Shown here: in pieces, positions 1 through 8,547 of the stretch
Layout of the letters: every line of letters begins with the position of its first letter
Position numbering within the stretch: the stretch's first letter is position 1
NCBI GenBank assembly: GCA_016873805.1
Contig: VGVZ01000023.1
Span: forward strand, 1-54,935
Origin: Ignavibacteria bacterium
GTDB taxonomy: Bacteria; Bacteroidota; Ignavibacteria; UBA10030
DNA: 54,935 bases
Reading direction: 5' to 3'
Translations under genes and position numbers: made by a program
Notes under the pieces: model-generated
What the model was told of the DNA's origin: nothing
Seen by the model: the letters and a program-made list of their open reading frames with translations, nothing else
The model's database searches: none

Positions 1-113
1 TCGTTCCGCTGCTTCTTGCTCAGGTTAACGGGATATTTTTGTTTGCGCACACATCCTCCATTGAATGTGATACATGAGAGAATGCATGCAAGATACTGAA
101 TTTTCAGTTAATT

Positions 114-825
114 ATGGTAACAGTCCACTATGGTCCGATTGATGATGGTACGACCGGGGGTGTGGCCGGCACTGTTACGAAGAAAGGCTATGTCATGTCC
201 CACTATGCGCGGTTTGTTCGACCCGGTTTCGTGCGGGTTCTTGTGGCAATTCCGAGGACGCCGAACCCCGTGTTTTTCACTGCCTATAAAAAGTAGTTCG
301 AAAGTGGTCATTGTCGCTCTCAATATGGGCTCATCGTCGGTGGGCCAGCCGATACGAATTCAGAACATCCCCGGAACGATCACAGCTATGACGCCCTATG
401 TTACTTCTCGAACAAAGAACTGCGAACAGCAAAGCGCTCTCACCGTGACTGCTGGCAGTTTTGTTGCGACTCTCGCGGATTCGAGCATTACAACCTTTGT
501 GGGCGATGTTGTTTCCGACGTTGAAGAGGGTACAACGATTCCGCATTCATTCCAGCTGTTTCAGAACTATCCCAATCCGTTCAATCCCTCAACGACCATC
601 CGGTTTGAAATCGCGTCGACCGCTCACGTGACCCTCACGATCCATGATGTGCTCGGACGAATGGTTGCCAATCTTGTCGACGGGGTTCACGAGCCAAATC
701 GATATACAGTTCGGTGGAGTCCATCCGGCCTGGGGAGCGGGATTTACCTTGTGAGAATCGCCGCCCGAGGGAGAGATGGTTTCGTGAATTTCGTTTCGAC
801 AACGAAAGTTGTTTTCATAAAGTAA
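114..825 (+). pseudogene. GH30-type glucuronoxylanase C-terminal fragment with T9SS sorting domain, frameshifted
   Basis: Two overlapping frames together read like the C-terminal end of a GH30 xylanase. Positions 114-293 encode a stretch with the family-like segments VTKKGYVMSHYARF and VRPGFVRV. A stop then appears at 294-296, and the continuation SSKVVIVALNMG is found in another frame from about 295 to 825. The shift lies in a run of five A at about 288-292; one A fewer would restore the frame. The protein ends in a type A T9SS sorting domain (QNYPNPFNPSTTIRFEI, then a beta-sandwich to the terminal VVFIK), so the intact enzyme would be exported across the outer membrane. The catalytic barrel is missing: upstream of 114 the same frame meets a stop at 75-77, and the first ~110 bases give no convincing GH30 sequence. 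It is either a decayed gene or a misassembled one. Family call from sequence memory only. Confidence 0.6.
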
Positions 826-986
826 TCCATTCTCATTTCGTGCGGTTCCTGCTATGCTTCCCATATTTTGGGTGGGGCAGGCGTGGATGATACCCGGTTG
901 GACGGTGCTCTCACTCCGTCGCGCCAGTGATTGCATAGTGTGACGCGTTGCGAGGCTTCATATTGTTCCGAACCAAGGAAAACCTC

Positions 987-1763
987 ATGTTGAAAATCGA
1001 AGCCTGCCAGAAAACGGTCGTCTGGTGGTGGATTCTTCATATTGCGATTGTCGCGATCTTTGCGTCACCTGCACATGCACAGTCGGATGCCATCCAAACC
1101 AATGTCCCTGCCATCAAAGATGTGTATGCGAAGGATTTTACCTTCGGCTGTCTCCTTTCCTATCGCCATGTCGGCTTTCCCACTGATCCATATGTTCCCG
1201 GGCAATCATCGGTCATCGCGCCCAACGGCGGCAATCTGATAAAGTTCCACATGAATTCGATGTCCCCCGGCAACAACATGAAGCCGCAGTACACCGTCGA
1301 TATCTCCGCAAATGCTGCGGCATATAGCGGCGCAGCGACGCAAGCCGCGCGAGATTCCATCGAGATCAATCCTGTCGTGAGGTTCAACGGCGACCTGATC
1401 GCCCAGCTCAATTGGGCGAAGAGGCAGGGATTCACGTTCCGCGGGCATACGTTGGTCTGGCACAGCCAGACTCCCGGAACAGCTTTTTTTCGGTCGGGAT
1501 ATACAACGACAGGTGCGCGCCTGACCAAAGAAAAGATGACCCAGCGGATGGAGAACTATATCAAAGAGGTCATCCGACTGATCCACGAAGGATGGCCGGG
1601 AATGCTCACGGCGATGGATGTTGTGAATGAAGCTGTGAGCGACGGTTCAGGATCCGATCGCACATCGGACAGTGAGTGGCATGTGACGTTCGGCGATAAC
1701 AGCTACCTGATGAAAGCATTTGAGTTTGCCCGCAAGTACACCGTTCAATACGGCGAAACGTAG
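987..1763 (+). CDS. GH10 endo-1,4-beta-xylanase, N-terminal part, ends at an in-frame TAG
   Basis: This is the first half of a secreted GH10 xylanase, which hydrolyses the beta-1,4-xylan backbone. The start at 987 is chosen because AAGGAA lies just upstream and a signal peptide follows at once (hydrophobic core about residues 11-27, AHA-Q cleavage). An upstream ATG at 948 is also in frame but would bury the signal. The GH10 strands are easy to follow: FRGHTLVWHSQ (the WH after beta-3), then DVVNEAV carrying the acid/base glutamate. The reading frame stops at TAG 1761-1763 after VQYGET, and the next codon, in the same frame, starts MKLYYNDYN, the universal GH10 segment. The nucleophile glutamate is in the second half, so this product alone cannot be active. 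The gene is one enzyme with 987-2741 as its full extent. Confidence 0.8.
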   Translation: MLKIEACQKTVVWWWILHIAIVAIFASPAHAQSDAIQTNVPAIKDVYAKDFTFGCLLSYRHVGFPTDPYVPGQSSVIAPNGGNLIKFHMNSMSPGNNMKPQYTVDISANAAAYSGAATQAARDSIEINPVVRFNGDLIAQLNWAKRQGFTFRGHTLVWHSQTPGTAFFRSGYTTTGARLTKEKMTQRMENYIKEVIRLIHEGWPGMLTAMDVVNEAVSDGSGSDRTSDSEWHVTFGDNSYLMKAFEFARKYTVQYGET

Positions 1764-2741
1764 ATGAAGCTCTACTACAATGACTACAACACCCACGATT
1801 CCAACAAAGCGAACGGCATCGTCCGCATACTCACCCCGATCTTCCAGGCGGGCTACCTGGACGGGATCGGCATGCAGGATCACGATGGACTTACATCTCC
1901 TACCGCCGCACAATGGATCGCGTCCTACGACAAATTCTATCCGATCTGCACGGAGATGTCGGTCACTGAGTTGGATGTGAATCCCGGTAGCAGTACTCCG
2001 TCACCAACCACGCTCCAGATACAGGCGAACCAATACGCCATGCTCTTCAAGCTCTTCGTCGAACGAAATCACGGCTCAGGACGAGGCAAGATCGTGAATG
2101 TCTCCAAAGATGGATTGAATGATCAATATGCATTCGTGGCGAATGCCTCGTTGTGGGATGCCCAGAACAAGTGCAAACCCGCGTTCTATGCCGTCGTTGA
2201 TGTTGGAATTCACTATAACGGGCTGGACTCCCTCATCACGTATGCAAATACGTTGAAACAGGGCGAGTATACCTCATCATCATGGTCCAACTTTGCGACG
2301 GCACTGACCTCAGCAAAAACTGCAAGGGATCAAGATTACTCAGCCAGTCTTTCTGCCGCGGAGGGACTGTATTCGGCAAGGCAGAATCTGACGACCGCCA
2401 TCCAAAATCTTGTGAAGGTGCTCGTAAGCGTCGGCCATGGCAACCAAAGTCAACCGACCTCTTTTGCCCTCAACCAAAACTATCCCAATCCATTCAATTC
2501 CTCCACTGTCATTCGTTTTGAACTCCCCGTCTCGAGTCGCGTCTCCCTCAATGTCTTCGATGTTCTGGGTCGCAAGGTTGCGTCCCTTGTGCAGGGAGAG
2601 ATACCGGCCGGATATCACGAGGTTCGATGGAATGCTGAAGACGCCTCTTCTTCCTTCTACTTCTATCGCATGGAAGCAAGGCCGGCCGATCGGGACGGAA
2701 TGCAGGTGGTCGATACTCGAAGGATGCTCCTCCTGCGATAG
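1764..2741 (+). CDS. GH10 endo-xylanase, C-terminal part with FIVAR-like and T9SS domains
   Basis: In-frame continuation of the GH10 xylanase after the internal TAG. It begins with KLYYNDYN and carries the nucleophile in SVTELDVNPG, then the end of the barrel (DAQNKCKPAF). Next comes a helical stretch of about 60 residues (YTSSSWSNFATAL through LTTAIQNLV) that resembles a FIVAR domain, often seen in extracellular glycosidases. Last is a type A T9SS sorting domain (LNQNYPNPFNSSTVIRFEL to RRMLLLR). There is no signal peptide and no good ribosome site at the ATG of 1764, so independent translation would leave a cytosolic, truncated protein. The product is meaningful only if the TAG is read through or is a sequence error. 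The downstream GH35-like gene follows after about 40 bases. Confidence 0.8.
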   Translation: MKLYYNDYNTHDSNKANGIVRILTPIFQAGYLDGIGMQDHDGLTSPTAAQWIASYDKFYPICTEMSVTELDVNPGSSTPSPTTLQIQANQYAMLFKLFVERNHGSGRGKIVNVSKDGLNDQYAFVANASLWDAQNKCKPAFYAVVDVGIHYNGLDSLITYANTLKQGEYTSSSWSNFATALTSAKTARDQDYSASLSAAEGLYSARQNLTTAIQNLVKVLVSVGHGNQSQPTSFALNQNYPNPFNSSTVIRFELPVSSRVSLNVFDVLGRKVASLVQGEIPAGYHEVRWNAEDASSSFYFYRMEARPADRDGMQVVDTRRMLLLR

Positions 2742-2779
2742 GACCATCTGTGACAAATCTATCAAACAGGTAAGAAGCT

Positions 2780-4444
2780 ATGAGATCATATCCGATCGGC
2801 CGCTACGGCCGTTTCCTCCGGAACCATGTCGTTCCGTGTATTCTAGTGCCCATCCTCATCCTGCTCGGTGGTTGTGCGCCTGAGCAGGAGTCTCAGATAC
2901 CCCAACTGAGAAAGCAAGAATCTGCCACTCAGCTTATCGTTCAGGGCAAACCTTTCCTGATGCTCGGAGGCGAGCTTGGAAACTCGACCGCGTCGAGTCT
3001 CGAGTATTTGCGGCCGCACTGGAAAACATTCCGCGCAGCAGGGATCAACACAATCCTTGCGCCGGTGTACTGGGAGCTGATCGAACCCCGAGAAGGAGAA
3101 TTCGATTTCTCTCTGGTCGACAGTTTGATCACAGACGCTCGGCAACACAACATCAAACTGGTCTTGTTGTGGTTTGGATCATGGAAGAACAGCATGTCGT
3201 GTTACGTGCCCTCGTGGATGAAGAGAGACTTTGAGCGATTCCCGCGCTCGCAGGACAAGAAGGGCAGAAGCATAGAGATGGTTACCGCGTTCAGCCGGAA
3301 CAACCTCGAAGCCGATCGAAAGGCCTTCGTGGAGATGATGCAACACCTTCAGAGGATCGACGGACGCGAGCACACCGTGATCATGATTCAAGTCGAGAAT
3401 GAAATTGGAATGATTCCAGAGGCGAGAGACTACTACTCCGGGGCCACATCGGCATTCCAATCGGCGGTGCCTCAGGAACTGATGGCCTATTTGCAGGAAC
3501 ACAAGGAGCACCTCCAGCCGGAGTTCAAGGCCATGTGGGATAGGGGCGGGTTCAAGTCCTCCGGAACGTGGGAGGAGATCTTCGGCAAGGGATTGCATAC
3601 CGATGAGATCTTTACCGCGTGGTACTGTGCCCGGTACGTGGAGGAAATCACCGCTGCCGGCAAGAAGGAATATGCACTCCCCATGTTCGTGAATGCGGCG
3701 CTGATTCGGGAGGGGTATCGCCCCGGCCAGTATCCGAGCGGCGGACCGCTTCCACACCTCATGGATATCTGGAAAGCGGGAGCTCCTTCGATCGACTTTC
3801 TCGCACCCGATATCTATCACGGCAGTTTCGTCGATTGGAGCAGCAAATTCCACCGAGCAGACAACCCGCTCTTCATCCCCGAGGCGGGACTTTCGCATCG
3901 ATCCGCTGCCGATGCATTCTATGTCTTCGGCCAGCACGATGCGATGGGTTTCTCCCCTTTCGCGATCGAATCGATCGATCCAGAAGGACACCGCCTCACG
4001 AGAGCGTACGCCCTGTTGAACCAGATGACCCCGGTCATTCTGGAGCACCAGGGGAAAGGGGTGATGGCAGGAGTCTCGGTCGATCAGAGCCGCCCTGTGA
4101 CCCGAAGGCAGTTCGGTGAGTACATGTTCACGGCGTCATTTGAGCCGCTCGACCGGTGGGCTGCCAGACCGGCCGACACGGATCCGCGAGGCGGCGCAGT
4201 CATCATTCAGGTGGGGAGGGATGAATTCATTGTCGCCGGTTCCGGCGTGATCGTGACATTCGAGTCGCTGAATTCAGAGCGTCCGCTTGCCGGAATTCTC
4301 AGCATCGACGAGGGAGTCTATGAAAATGGCGTGTGGAAGCCGGGACGGCGACTTAACGGCGACCAGAGCCACCAGGGACGGCACATGAGACTCGCGTACG
4401 GAAACTTCCAGATTCAGCGACTGATCTTGTATCAGTACAAATAA
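2780..4444 (+). CDS. GH35-like beta-galactosidase family lipoprotein
   Basis: A 554-residue exported glycosidase. The N-terminus has arginines, a hydrophobic run and a lipobox (LLGGC), so it is likely a lipoprotein. The body follows the GH35/GH42-like TIM barrel: GGELGN near the start, LAPVYWELIEPREGEFDF, LVLLWFGSWKN, and MIQVENEIG, where the NE pair is the expected acid/base site. A second acidic site lies in the FIPEAGL segment. The size and C-terminal beta-rich tail match the GH35 group with a DUF5597-like C-terminal domain. Substrate cannot be read from sequence; in this arabinoxylan locus it may remove beta-galactosyl or alpha-L-arabinopyranosyl side groups (inference). It lies 38 bases after the GH10 and 34 bases before the GH127 gene, consistent with one operon. 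Confidence 0.75.
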   Translation: MRSYPIGRYGRFLRNHVVPCILVPILILLGGCAPEQESQIPQLRKQESATQLIVQGKPFLMLGGELGNSTASSLEYLRPHWKTFRAAGINTILAPVYWELIEPREGEFDFSLVDSLITDARQHNIKLVLLWFGSWKNSMSCYVPSWMKRDFERFPRSQDKKGRSIEMVTAFSRNNLEADRKAFVEMMQHLQRIDGREHTVIMIQVENEIGMIPEARDYYSGATSAFQSAVPQELMAYLQEHKEHLQPEFKAMWDRGGFKSSGTWEEIFGKGLHTDEIFTAWYCARYVEEITAAGKKEYALPMFVNAALIREGYRPGQYPSGGPLPHLMDIWKAGAPSIDFLAPDIYHGSFVDWSSKFHRADNPLFIPEAGLSHRSAADAFYVFGQHDAMGFSPFAIESIDPEGHRLTRAYALLNQMTPVILEHQGKGVMAGVSVDQSRPVTRRQFGEYMFTASFEPLDRWAARPADTDPRGGAVIIQVGRDEFIVAGSGVIVTFESLNSERPLAGILSIDEGVYENGVWKPGRRLNGDQSHQGRHMRLAYGNFQIQRLILYQYK

Positions 4445-4478
4445 TCCGCGATGATCTTCTGCATGATGGGAGGAAGAT

Positions 4479-6902
4479 GTGATAAGCACGCGCACTGAAA
4501 AACTGGTCGTCGGCCTCCTTGCTCTTTTTGTCAGTCTTCTTTCTTCGGTCTACGCGCAACCTGCGCATCAATACCCGATTCTCCCCGTCGATCTCAATCA
4601 GGTTCAGATCGTCGATGGCTTCTGGCAGAAAAGAATCGAGACGAATCATCAGGCAACCATCCCCCACGTTCTCAACAAATGCTACGAAACGGGACGAGTG
4701 GATAACCTCATGTTCGCGGCGGGATTGAAAATAGGGGAGTACTGTACCGTCTACCAGTTCGACGACTCGGATGTATTCAAGTCGATCGAAGCGGCAAGCT
4801 ACTCGCTCATGAGCAAACCCGACACATATCTCGAGGCCCGGATCGACAGCCTGATCATTCTCATTGCCGCGGTACAAGAGCAGGATGGCTATCTGTACTC
4901 TCCGCGGAAAGCGCCGTCGGAGAGGATCACAAAGGGGATCGGCCCTGAGCGTTGGTCAAACCTGCAGTGGAGCCATGAGCTGTACACGCTCGGTCATCTC
5001 TTCGAGGCGGCTGCCGCCCACTATCGGGCAACCGGAAAGCGGACACTGCTCGACGTCGCGCTGAAGAGTGCGGGATTGGTCGTTCACACATTTAACCCTC
5101 AGGGCCTCCGGATTCCACCCGGGCATCAGGAAGTCGAGTTGGGATTGATCGAGCTGTATGAAGTCACAAGTGACGAGAGGTATCTGCGTCAGGCAAAGTA
5201 CTTCCTGGATATTCGCGGCAGGGGAAAGAAGTTGACGGGGCGCAGTTCATGGGGAGAATATGCCCAGGACCACGCACCGGTGCTCGAACAGCGTGAGGCG
5301 GTCGGTCATGCGGTTCGAGCCGGATACATGTATGCCGCGATGGCGGACGTCGCCGCTCTGACTGGCGACCAGAATTACGCAAAGGCGTTGGATGTTCTCT
5401 GGAATAATGTGGTCGGGAGAAAACTCTATGTGACGGGCGGAGTCGGGGCAACCGGATACGGTGAGGCGTTCGGAGGCGAGTACGATTTGCCAAATGCCAG
5501 CGCCTACAACGAAACCTGTTCTTCCATTGCCAACATGATGTGGAACTATCGGATGTATCGGCTGTTTGCCGACGCGAAGTTTCTGGATGTCTTCGAGCGG
5601 ACGCTGTACAATGCGTTCCTCTCCGGCGTCGGAATGGACGGCACATCGTTCTTCTATCCCAACCCGCTGCAATCGTTTGGGACTCACGTTCGCACTCCTT
5701 GGTTCACCTGTGCCTGTTGTCCCCCCAACGTCGCGCGCTTCATCGCGTCGCTCCCCTCCAAAGTCTATTCAACCAGCGGGACAAATCTGTTTGTCAATCT
5801 CTTCGCCAGCAGTGACGCGCGGTTGTCGATCGGGAATGCGACGGTAAGCGTCCGTCAGCAAACTGGCTATCCGTGGGATGGAGACGTCCGCATCACCCTC
5901 CAACCCGATAGCCCGGAATCGCACTTCACTCTTCTGGTCCGGATCCCCGGCTGGTGTGTGAACAAGCCCATCGAAGGGGATTTGTACCGATTCAAGGAAG
6001 AAGGAGCAAGGCCCGTGCTCATGGTGAATGGCACTCTTGTGCCGTTAAATGTGGAGCGAGGGTTTGCGACCATCTCCCGACGATGGAAACCGGGCGATGT
6101 AGTCGAGCTCCGACTTCCAATAGATATCCGCCGGATAGAAGCGAACGAGCGCGTCGAAGCTGATCGCGGGAGGATCGCACTTCAGCGCGGACCGATTGTC
6201 TACTGCATCGAGTGGCCTGATACCAAGGACGGCTCAGTCCGAAACCTCATGCTTCCGGACAATTCATCCCTCTCCGCATCGCTCCACAAAGATCTGCTCA
6301 ACGGCATCGTGAGTATCAAAGGTGCAGCTGTTGGATATGCCTTTGTGAAGGATGGAAGGATGGTGGGGGAGGAGCAGTCGTTCTCGGCCATTCCCTATTA
6401 CGCGTGGGCACATCGAGGTCCGGGGGAAATGAGTGTGTGGATTGCACGCGAGGAAAAGGCTGTGTCGCCTCTCCATGGACCGACACTGGCTTCGCGCAGC
6501 GCTGTCACGGTCTCCTCTCGGAAGAACGCAAAAGCGATCAACGACCAGATTGAGCCGAAGAGTTCGGGAGACGAATCGGTTCCATTCTTCCACTGGTGGC
6601 CAAACAAAGGAACAGTCGAGTGGGTGCAGTTCGACTTCCCTGACGCAGTGGAGGTTTCGCAGATCGAGATCTATTGGTTTGATGACACAGGCAGAGGGGA
6701 GTGCAGGGTCCCGCAAGAGTGGAAAGTGCTGTACAGAGTTGACGGAAAGTGGAATCCCGTCTATTCAACCGATCCTTACGGTGTTGTGAAGGATAAGTAC
6801 AACACGGTGACCTTCGAGACTATAAGGACGACGGCTCTGAGAATCGAGACCCGATCCCAGCCGGATGTCGCTGGCGGCATCCACGAAATCAGATTGAAAT
6901 AA
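4479..6902 (+). CDS. GH127 beta-L-arabinofuranosidase (DUF1680 family), exported, with C-terminal discoidin-like domain
   Basis: 807 residues from a GTG start at 4479, chosen because GGGAGGA sits just upstream and a clean signal peptide follows (LVVGLLALF, cleavage after VYA). The family is recognised by the (alpha/alpha)6 barrel segments (WSNLQWSHELYTLGHL, YAQDHAPVLEQREAVGHAVR) and the metal/nucleophile residues known from GH127: glutamate and cysteine in NETCSS (about E345, C347) and the paired cysteines in TCACCPPN (about C413, C414), one of which is the family's nucleophile. GH127 enzymes remove beta-linked L-arabinofuranose. From about residue 690 there is an F5/8 (discoidin-like) beta-sandwich (VEWVQFDFPDAVEVSQIEIYW), probably carbohydrate binding. 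It follows the GH35-like gene closely. Likely acts in the periplasm or at the surface. Confidence 0.85.
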   Translation: MISTRTEKLVVGLLALFVSLLSSVYAQPAHQYPILPVDLNQVQIVDGFWQKRIETNHQATIPHVLNKCYETGRVDNLMFAAGLKIGEYCTVYQFDDSDVFKSIEAASYSLMSKPDTYLEARIDSLIILIAAVQEQDGYLYSPRKAPSERITKGIGPERWSNLQWSHELYTLGHLFEAAAAHYRATGKRTLLDVALKSAGLVVHTFNPQGLRIPPGHQEVELGLIELYEVTSDERYLRQAKYFLDIRGRGKKLTGRSSWGEYAQDHAPVLEQREAVGHAVRAGYMYAAMADVAALTGDQNYAKALDVLWNNVVGRKLYVTGGVGATGYGEAFGGEYDLPNASAYNETCSSIANMMWNYRMYRLFADAKFLDVFERTLYNAFLSGVGMDGTSFFYPNPLQSFGTHVRTPWFTCACCPPNVARFIASLPSKVYSTSGTNLFVNLFASSDARLSIGNATVSVRQQTGYPWDGDVRITLQPDSPESHFTLLVRIPGWCVNKPIEGDLYRFKEEGARPVLMVNGTLVPLNVERGFATISRRWKPGDVVELRLPIDIRRIEANERVEADRGRIALQRGPIVYCIEWPDTKDGSVRNLMLPDNSSLSASLHKDLLNGIVSIKGAAVGYAFVKDGRMVGEEQSFSAIPYYAWAHRGPGEMSVWIAREEKAVSPLHGPTLASRSAVTVSSRKNAKAINDQIEPKSSGDESVPFFHWWPNKGTVEWVQFDFPDAVEVSQIEIYWFDDTGRGECRVPQEWKVLYRVDGKWNPVYSTDPYGVVKDKYNTVTFETIRTTALRIETRSQPDVAGGIHEIRLK

Positions 6903-7033
6903 GCGTCGAAACGGACGAGGTCGATTCACTGTGTTCCTTCAAGGTAACGCGATTCGCAATGAGTCAGACTGTTTACCGGAACTACTGCCGCTCCCAAAAA
7001 TAGATGTTGTGTTTTGATGCGGGATCGGTTAAT

Positions 7034-7103
7034 GGGAGCGAGCACTAGTGCTCGTTCCAACTTGATGCTCGATGATCGGACACAAGATTGCTTTGTTGGA
7101 ACG
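7034..7103. promoter_or_regulatory. Inverted repeats upstream of the arabinose metabolic genes
   Basis: The 224-base gap between GH127 and the isomerase contains a strong palindrome at 7035-7058: arms GGAGCGAGCAC and GTGCTCGTTCC around a two-base centre, with one mismatch. A second, spaced inverted repeat GTTCCAAC (7054-7061) / GTTGGAAC (about 7096-7103) overlaps it. There is no T-run after the hairpin, so it is a poor intrinsic terminator; the position before the catabolic genes fits an operator for a sugar-responsive regulator, or an mRNA stem. No regulator gene is present in this part of the window. The rest of the gap shows nothing I can name. Confidence 0.3.
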
Positions 7104-7126
7104 GCACTAGCTTGAGAGGAGGCACT

Positions 7127-8533
7127 ATGACAACAACCACGCTTGGAGTTCTTGTCGGAAACCGCGGGTTCTTTCCGGCTCACTTGTGTGAATCCGGCCG
7201 CGCAACCGTTCTCAAGGTTCTCGAAGAGGAAGGAATTGGTTCCGTTGCCCTCCCGACCGATGCAACACAATTCGGTGCGGTGGAGAGTTACGCAGATGCG
7301 CAGAAGAGTGCGGCGCTCTTTCGCGAACATCGCGAGACGATCGACGGCGTTCTTGTCACGCTCCCGAACTTCGGTGACGAGCGTGCCATCGCAGATACGC
7401 TTCGGCTGGCCGGGCTCAACGTTCCCGTCCTTGTGCACGCGTTCAACGATGATCAGACCAAGATGGGCATCAAGTACCGGCGCGATAGTTTTTGCGGCAA
7501 GATGTCGGCGTGCAACAACCTCCGGCAATACGGCATCAAGTATTCGCTCACGCGGCTTCATACCATCGATCCGGCAAGCGATTCGTTTCGCGAAGAGCTA
7601 GGCGCGTTCGCGGCAACGTGTCGTGTGGTGCGTCGACTGAGGAACGCGAGAGTTGGAGCTTTGGGCGCCAGACCGGCAGCGTTCAATACCGTCCGCTTCA
7701 GCGAAAAGCTCCTCGAGGCATCCGGTATTTCGGTCGAAACGCTCGATCTCTCGGAAGCGCTCGGCTGGGTACGAAAGATGAACGATTCCGACAAAGCCGT
7801 GCAGGAAAAGCTCTCCGGCATCAGTGCCTACACGACCATCAAGGGGGTTCCTCAGGAAAGCCTCATGAAGATGGCGAAACTCGGCGTTGCCATCGACCGG
7901 TGGGTGAAAGAAAAACAACTCACGGCGACCGCCATCCAGTGCTGGACTGCCTTGGAGGAATTCTACGGCATCGTCCCGTGTACGTTGATGAGCATGATGT
8001 CCGATTCTCTCATGCCAAGCGCTTGCGAGACGGATGTGGCGGGACTCGTGGGGATGCTGATTCTCCAATCGGCATCCAACAAACCGGCTGCGCTTCTCGA
8101 CTGGAACAACAACTACGGGACCGATCCTGACAAGGGAGTCGTGTTTCATTGCTCGAACCTGCCGAAGTCGTTCTTCAGCCATCAGAAGATGGACTACCAG
8201 GAAATCATCGCGGGGACTGTCGGGAAAGAAAATACGTTTGGTGCGATTGTGGGGCGGATTGCGCCGGGGCCATTTACATACTGCCGCGTTTCGACCGACG
8301 ATCTCCGCGGGCGCATCACCTCGTATGTCGGCGAGGGGGAGTTCACGGACGAGCCCCTCGAAACCTTCGGCGGGTATGGCGTGATCAGAGTGCCAAACTT
8401 CCAGGCACTCCTGCAGCATATCTGTCGGAATGGGCTGGAACATCACGTGGCGGCGACGCGCGCGAGCGTCGGCAATGCCATCGCTGAGGCAGTGCAGAAT
8501 TATCTTGGCTGGGAAGTCCATCACCATCACTAA
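7127..8533 (+). CDS. L-fucose/L-arabinose isomerase family protein, probable L-arabinose isomerase
   Basis: 469 residues from ATG 7127, which has GAGGAGG at ideal distance; the open frame extends to 7088 but without a better start. The protein has the Rossmann-like opening LGVLVGNRGFFP, the central YRRDSFCGKMSACNNL block and the C-terminal metal-site domain seen in the FucI/AraA-C group (DWNNNYGTDPD, FHCSNLP). It is related to, but not the same as, classical AraA (about 500 residues). Because ribulokinase and ribulose-5-phosphate 4-epimerase follow and no classical araA is in the window, its likely job is to convert L-arabinose to L-ribulose (inference); fucose or D-arabinose isomerisation is the alternative. 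The C-terminus is a natural run of four histidines. It begins the metabolic operon, 14 bases before the symporter. Confidence 0.75.
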   Translation: MTTTTLGVLVGNRGFFPAHLCESGRATVLKVLEEEGIGSVALPTDATQFGAVESYADAQKSAALFREHRETIDGVLVTLPNFGDERAIADTLRLAGLNVPVLVHAFNDDQTKMGIKYRRDSFCGKMSACNNLRQYGIKYSLTRLHTIDPASDSFREELGAFAATCRVVRRLRNARVGALGARPAAFNTVRFSEKLLEASGISVETLDLSEALGWVRKMNDSDKAVQEKLSGISAYTTIKGVPQESLMKMAKLGVAIDRWVKEKQLTATAIQCWTALEEFYGIVPCTLMSMMSDSLMPSACETDVAGLVGMLILQSASNKPAALLDWNNNYGTDPDKGVVFHCSNLPKSFFSHQKMDYQEIIAGTVGKENTFGAIVGRIAPGPFTYCRVSTDDLRGRITSYVGEGEFTDEPLETFGGYGVIRVPNFQALLQHICRNGLEHHVAATRASVGNAIAEAVQNYLGWEVHHHH

Positions 8534-8547
8534 CAGGAAGACCGAAC

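Noticed and set aside
1761-1763. TAG in the GH10 gene as a pyrrolysine codon, given nearby corrinoid methyltransferase genes
   Set aside because: TAG ends several normal genes in the window, no pyl genes are seen, xylanases are not known to need pyrrolysine, and the UroD-family methyltransferase itself has no internal TAG.
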